Assembly: GCA_902468695.1 (NCBI GenBank)
Contig: CABQZS010000089.1
Location: 1 to 8,378 of the forward strand
DNA from: an uncultured Collinsella sp.
GTDB taxonomy: Bacteria > Actinomycetota > Coriobacteriia > Coriobacteriales > Coriobacteriaceae
Direction of reading: 5' to 3'
DNA: 8,378 nt
Shown here: in pieces, positions 5,860 through 8,378 of the stretch
How positions within the stretch are numbered: position 1 is the first letter of the stretch
Layout of the letters: every line of letters starts with the position of its first letter
Notes under the pieces: model-generated
Database searches by the model: none
What the model was told of the DNA's origin: nothing
What the model saw: only the letters and a program-made list of their open reading frames with translations
Translations under genes and position numbers: made by a program

Positions 5860-5870
5860 AATCCAGGCAT
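5831..5870. repeat. 40-bp long hairpin closing copy B
   Basis: ATGCCTGGATTCG (5831-5843) is a perfect inverted repeat of CGAATCCAGGCAT (5858-5870). Inside it ACCC (5845-5848) pairs with GGGT (5853-5856) around GACA, leaving an A and G opposed between the helices. The hairpin is 17 bp in total and contains the T-arm-like sequence. No T tract follows on the plus strand, so a simple terminator is unlikely. Confidence 0.7.
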
Positions 5871-5883
5871 CATCGCAAGGCCT

Positions 5884-6102
5884 GTGGGCAAAAAATAGCA
5901 AATATGAGTACTGTCACCAATTTAGTAACAGCGATTTCATGCCATCAGAAGGCGATTTAGACGCCAGGGGTCCTACGGCGAAAGAATTGCAGGCGTTTAT
6001 CAGCTAAGTACTTGAACATATGTTGTGTAACACTGCATATTTTGCAAAAAAATAATGCTACAGGACTTGTGACAGTACTCATTTTTGACGTTTTTTGTCC
6101 AC
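5884..6102. repeat. 219-bp element with 34-bp terminal inverted repeats (MITE-like)
   Basis: Bases 5884-5917 and 6069-6102 are inverted repeats, complementary at 29 of 34 positions by hand count. The inner 14 (ATGAGTACTGTCAC and its complement) are perfect. The centre is about 150 bp, AT-rich compared with the neighbouring genes, and holds further small palindromes: GGCG..CGCC (5951-5965), AACATATGTT (6015-6024), AAGTACTT (6006-6013) and a GCAT..ATGC hairpin (6034-6057). No transposase or convincing ORF is inside. No clear target-site duplication is visible at either possible boundary. It could be a non-autonomous mobile element or a long structured RNA; the size and terminal repeats favour the former. 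Confidence 0.65.
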
Positions 6103-6158
6103 GCCCCCTTATTGCGCGGGCGAATCAGGTGCAAAACGGGCTTCAAAGCGCCCTTCGC

Positions 6159-6194
6159 AAACAAAAACCGGGGCCCGCATGATGCGGACCCCGG
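6159..6194 (-). terminator. Terminator of the glutamine synthetase gene
   Basis: On the minus strand CCGGGGTCCGCAT pairs with ATGCGGGCCCCGG (6168-6194, one mismatch, loop of about three bases) and is followed by TTTTTGTTT (complement of 6159-6167). It lies about 30 bases after the stop codon. Confidence 0.92.
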
Positions 6195-6225
6195 CTCAAT
6201 ACCGTGACGATATGTCAGTTACGCT

Positions 6226-8313
6226 CTACACGTAGAACAGGATGTCGTCATAGGTCGGGACCGGCCAGTAGTCGGCGGCCACGATCTCCTCCATGGCATC
6301 CACGGCGGCGCGCAGCGTATCCATAGCGGGAACGACCTCATGTGCATACACGTTGGCCTGCTCCTGACCATCGAGGCCCTCGGCCTTCTGATGCACGGCG
6401 TCGAGCGCCTTGATGGAGTCGTTGATGGTGGTGATACCGTTGCAGAGCTTGTTGAGCGTGTTCTGCTCGCACTGCATGGCGGCCTCGGCACCGGCGGCAC
6501 GAATAGTCTCAAGGCCCTTAGCGACCTTGGTGGCATATGCGGTAATGACCGGGCGATAGGTACGACGCGCCTCGCGAACCATCGTGGTGGCCTCGATGTT
6601 CATGAGCTTGTTGTACTTCTCGAGCTTGCAGTCGTAGCGGCACTGAGCCTCGGCCTTGGTCAGGACACCCGTCTCCTCAAAGAGCGCGATGGCCTTTTCG
6701 GAAACAAAGGCGGGCAGGGCGTCGGCCGTGGTCTTGTTGTTGGCAAGGCCGCGCTTCTCGGCCTCGACGGGCCACTCGTCGGAGTAGCCATCGCCGGAAA
6801 AGAGGATGCGCTGGTGGTCGGTCAGGACCTTCTTGCAGTACTCGAGCGCAGCGTCCTGGAACTCATCCTCGGGCGTACCCTCAAGCGCGTCAGCGAAGGA
6901 CTTGAGCGACTTGGCCACGGCGGCATCGAGCACCAGGTTGGAGTCGGAGACGTTCTGCTCGGAGCCGCAGGCACGGAATTCGAACTTGTTGCCGGTGAAG
7001 GCAAACGGGGAGGTGCGGTTGCGGTCAGTGTTGTCCTGCATCAGCTTGGGCAGAGTATCGGCGCCCAGGTCGAGCACGCCGCGCGTGGCATGGACGGAAG
7101 CCTTGCCATCGATGATCTTCTCGACGACCTCGGTAAGCTGGTCGCCCAGAAAGATGGACATAATCGCCGGAGGAGCCTCGTTGGCGCCCAGACGATGGTC
7201 GTTGCCGGCCGAGGCAACAGAGGCGCGCAGGAGTTCCTGATAGTTATCGACGGCCTCGATCACCGCGGTGAGGAAGACGATGAACTGCAGGTTGTCGAGC
7301 GGGGTGTCGCCCGGATCGAGCAGGTTCTCGGACTCGGTGCCAAGCGACCAGTTGTTGTGCTTGCCCGAACCATTGATGCCCTCAAAGGGCTTCTCGTGCA
7401 GCAGGCAGACCAAGTCGTGGCGGGAGGCGATGAGCTTCATCTTCTCCATCATGACCAGATTCTGGTCGATGGCCTCGTTGACTTCGCCATAGACGGGGGC
7501 GAGCTCATGCTGGCAGGGAGCAACCTCGTTGTGCTTGGTCTTGGCGGGAATGCCAAGCGCCCACAGCTCATCGTCCAGATCCTTCATATAAGCCGAGACG
7601 GTGGGGCGGATAGCGCCAAAGTAGTGCTCCTCGAGCTCCTGGCCCTTGCAGGGAGCGGCGCCAAAGAGGGTGCGGCCGGTGATGACCAGGTCCTTGCGCT
7701 TGCGGTAAGCGTCCTTCTTGATCAGGAAGTACTCCTGCTCGTCGCCCACGGAAGGAACGACCTTCTTGGGGGTTTTACCGAACAGCGCCAAAACGCGCTT
7801 AGACTCACGCGAGAGCGCGGTCATGGAACGCAGCAGCGGGGTCTTCTTGTCCAGGGCCTCGCCCGTGTAGGAGCAGAAAGCCGTGGGGATGCACAGGACA
7901 TCGTCCTTGATAAAGGCGGGGCTAGTGGGGTCCCAAGCGGTGTAGCCACGGGCCTCGAAGGTAGCACGCAGGCCGCCGTTGGGGAAGCTGGAGGCATCGG
8001 GCTCGCCCTGGATGAGGTTCTTGCCCGTAAACTTGGTAATGGCGGTGCCGTCGTGGTTGGGCTCCAGGAAGCTGTCGTGCTTCTCGGAAGTAATGCCCGA
8101 AAGCGGCTGGAACCAGTGCGCATAGTGCGTCGCGCCCTTGGAGATGGCCCAGACCTTCATGGCATGGGCGACGGCGTTGGCCACATCCAGGTCGAGCGGC
8201 TCACCGCCCTCGAGGGTTGCAGCAAGGCGCTTCCAAATGTCCTTGGGGAGGTAGTCCTTCATGACTTCCTCAGAGAACACCATGGTCCCGAAGCGGTCAG
8301 TAAGTTCGGCCAT
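6226..8313 (-). CDS. glnN: Glutamine synthetase type III (GSIII)
   Basis: The 695-aa product should make glutamine from glutamate, ammonia and ATP in the cytoplasm, the main route of ammonia assimilation. Length and sequence fit the large GSIII class (about 700 residues) rather than GSI or GSII (about 350-470). N-terminal FGTMVFSEEVMKDYLP (8-23) and KGATHYAHWFQPLSG (59-73) are GSIII-type. GDEQEYFL (190-197) carries metal-ligand glutamates, HNEVAPCQHELAP (261-273) and NGSGKHNNWS (314-323) form the active site, and RNRTSPFAFTGNKFEFR (431-447) holds the substrate-binding arginines. The frame stays open upstream to the window edge, but the ATG at 8313 is chosen because AAGGGAG (complement of 8320-8326) sits six bases before it and MAELTDRFGTMVF fits family N-termini. 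It is monocistronic by its terminator. The symbol glnN follows GSIII usage in other bacteria. Confidence 0.96.
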   Translation of the reverse strand: MAELTDRFGTMVFSEEVMKDYLPKDIWKRLAATLEGGEPLDLDVANAVAHAMKVWAISKGATHYAHWFQPLSGITSEKHDSFLEPNHDGTAITKFTGKNLIQGEPDASSFPNGGLRATFEARGYTAWDPTSPAFIKDDVLCIPTAFCSYTGEALDKKTPLLRSMTALSRESKRVLALFGKTPKKVVPSVGDEQEYFLIKKDAYRKRKDLVITGRTLFGAAPCKGQELEEHYFGAIRPTVSAYMKDLDDELWALGIPAKTKHNEVAPCQHELAPVYGEVNEAIDQNLVMMEKMKLIASRHDLVCLLHEKPFEGINGSGKHNNWSLGTESENLLDPGDTPLDNLQFIVFLTAVIEAVDNYQELLRASVASAGNDHRLGANEAPPAIMSIFLGDQLTEVVEKIIDGKASVHATRGVLDLGADTLPKLMQDNTDRNRTSPFAFTGNKFEFRACGSEQNVSDSNLVLDAAVAKSLKSFADALEGTPEDEFQDAALEYCKKVLTDHQRILFSGDGYSDEWPVEAEKRGLANNKTTADALPAFVSEKAIALFEETGVLTKAEAQCRYDCKLEKYNKLMNIEATTMVREARRTYRPVITAYATKVAKGLETIRAAGAEAAMQCEQNTLNKLCNGITTINDSIKALDAVHQKAEGLDGQEQANVYAHEVVPAMDTLRAAVDAMEEIVAADYWPVPTYDDILFYV

Positions 8314-8334
8314 ACGGAACTCCCTTCGTATCGG

Positions 8335-8353
8335 CACCGCGTGAGAAGCGGTG
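8335..8353 (-). promoter_or_regulatory. Leader hairpin upstream of glutamine synthetase
   Basis: CACCGC (8335-8340) and GCGGTG (8348-8353) form a perfect 6-bp stem with a 7-base loop, lying 22-40 bases before the start codon and ending nine bases before the ribosome binding site. It may be a leader RNA structure or an operator. The promoter itself lies beyond the right edge. Confidence 0.4.
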
Positions 8354-8378
8354 TTGATTACTAACGAACGAGTCATAG

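Noticed and set aside
5904..6082. Small ORFs starting in both terminal repeats of the 219-bp element (both begin MSTVT; 18 codons on plus, 41 on minus).
   Set aside because: They arise because the inverted repeats contain ATGAGTACTGTCAC; neither has a ribosome binding site, and composition is not that of genes here.
6340..8364. 674-codon plus-strand open frame opposite glutamine synthetase.
   Set aside because: It is the antisense shadow of a well-conserved enzyme, with a low-complexity Leu/Gly/Val-rich product and no start signal.

Overview
The window looks like chromosomal DNA of a high-GC Gram-positive gut anaerobe of the class Coriobacteriia, probably Collinsella or a close relative. This rests on strongly GC-biased third codon positions, a type III glutamine synthetase, a MurT-GatD system for peptidoglycan amidation and clear AGGAGG-type ribosome binding sites. 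The genus is an inference from general resemblance, not from a search.

Layout: (1) The left edge holds the N-terminal 123 codons of an iron-containing alcohol dehydrogenase on the minus strand, with a 9-bp perfect dyad overlapping its likely promoter. (2) About 500 bp of divergent intergenic DNA follows; it carries two AAACGTTT palindromes and some small foldable segments. (3) A plus-strand cluster runs from 872 to 5214: two adjacent, overlapping genes for TPR/alpha-solenoid-like proteins that appear to be diverged tandem paralogues, then one 725-residue gene joining MurT and GatD, normally two proteins, in a single chain. It ends at a 13-bp-stem terminator. (4) From 5215 to 6225 lies a repeat-rich region with only one gene, tRNA-Glu(UUC). 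It contains two 55-bp palindromic units, a 99-bp duplication of the tRNA 3' end plus its terminator, a cluster of tiny stable hairpins, a 40-bp hairpin, and a 219-bp element with 34-bp terminal inverted repeats. (5) From 6226 to 8313 is a type III glutamine synthetase on the minus strand, with its own terminator and a leader hairpin.

Functional links: GatD uses glutamine as ammonia donor to amidate the D-Glu of lipid II, and glutamine synthetase makes glutamine. The two genes are convergent and separately terminated, so the link is metabolic rather than operonic. No defence system, CRISPR array, transposase or phage gene is visible. The most unusual protein is the fused MurT-GatD. The most unusual DNA is the repeat-rich kilobase around tRNA-Glu.
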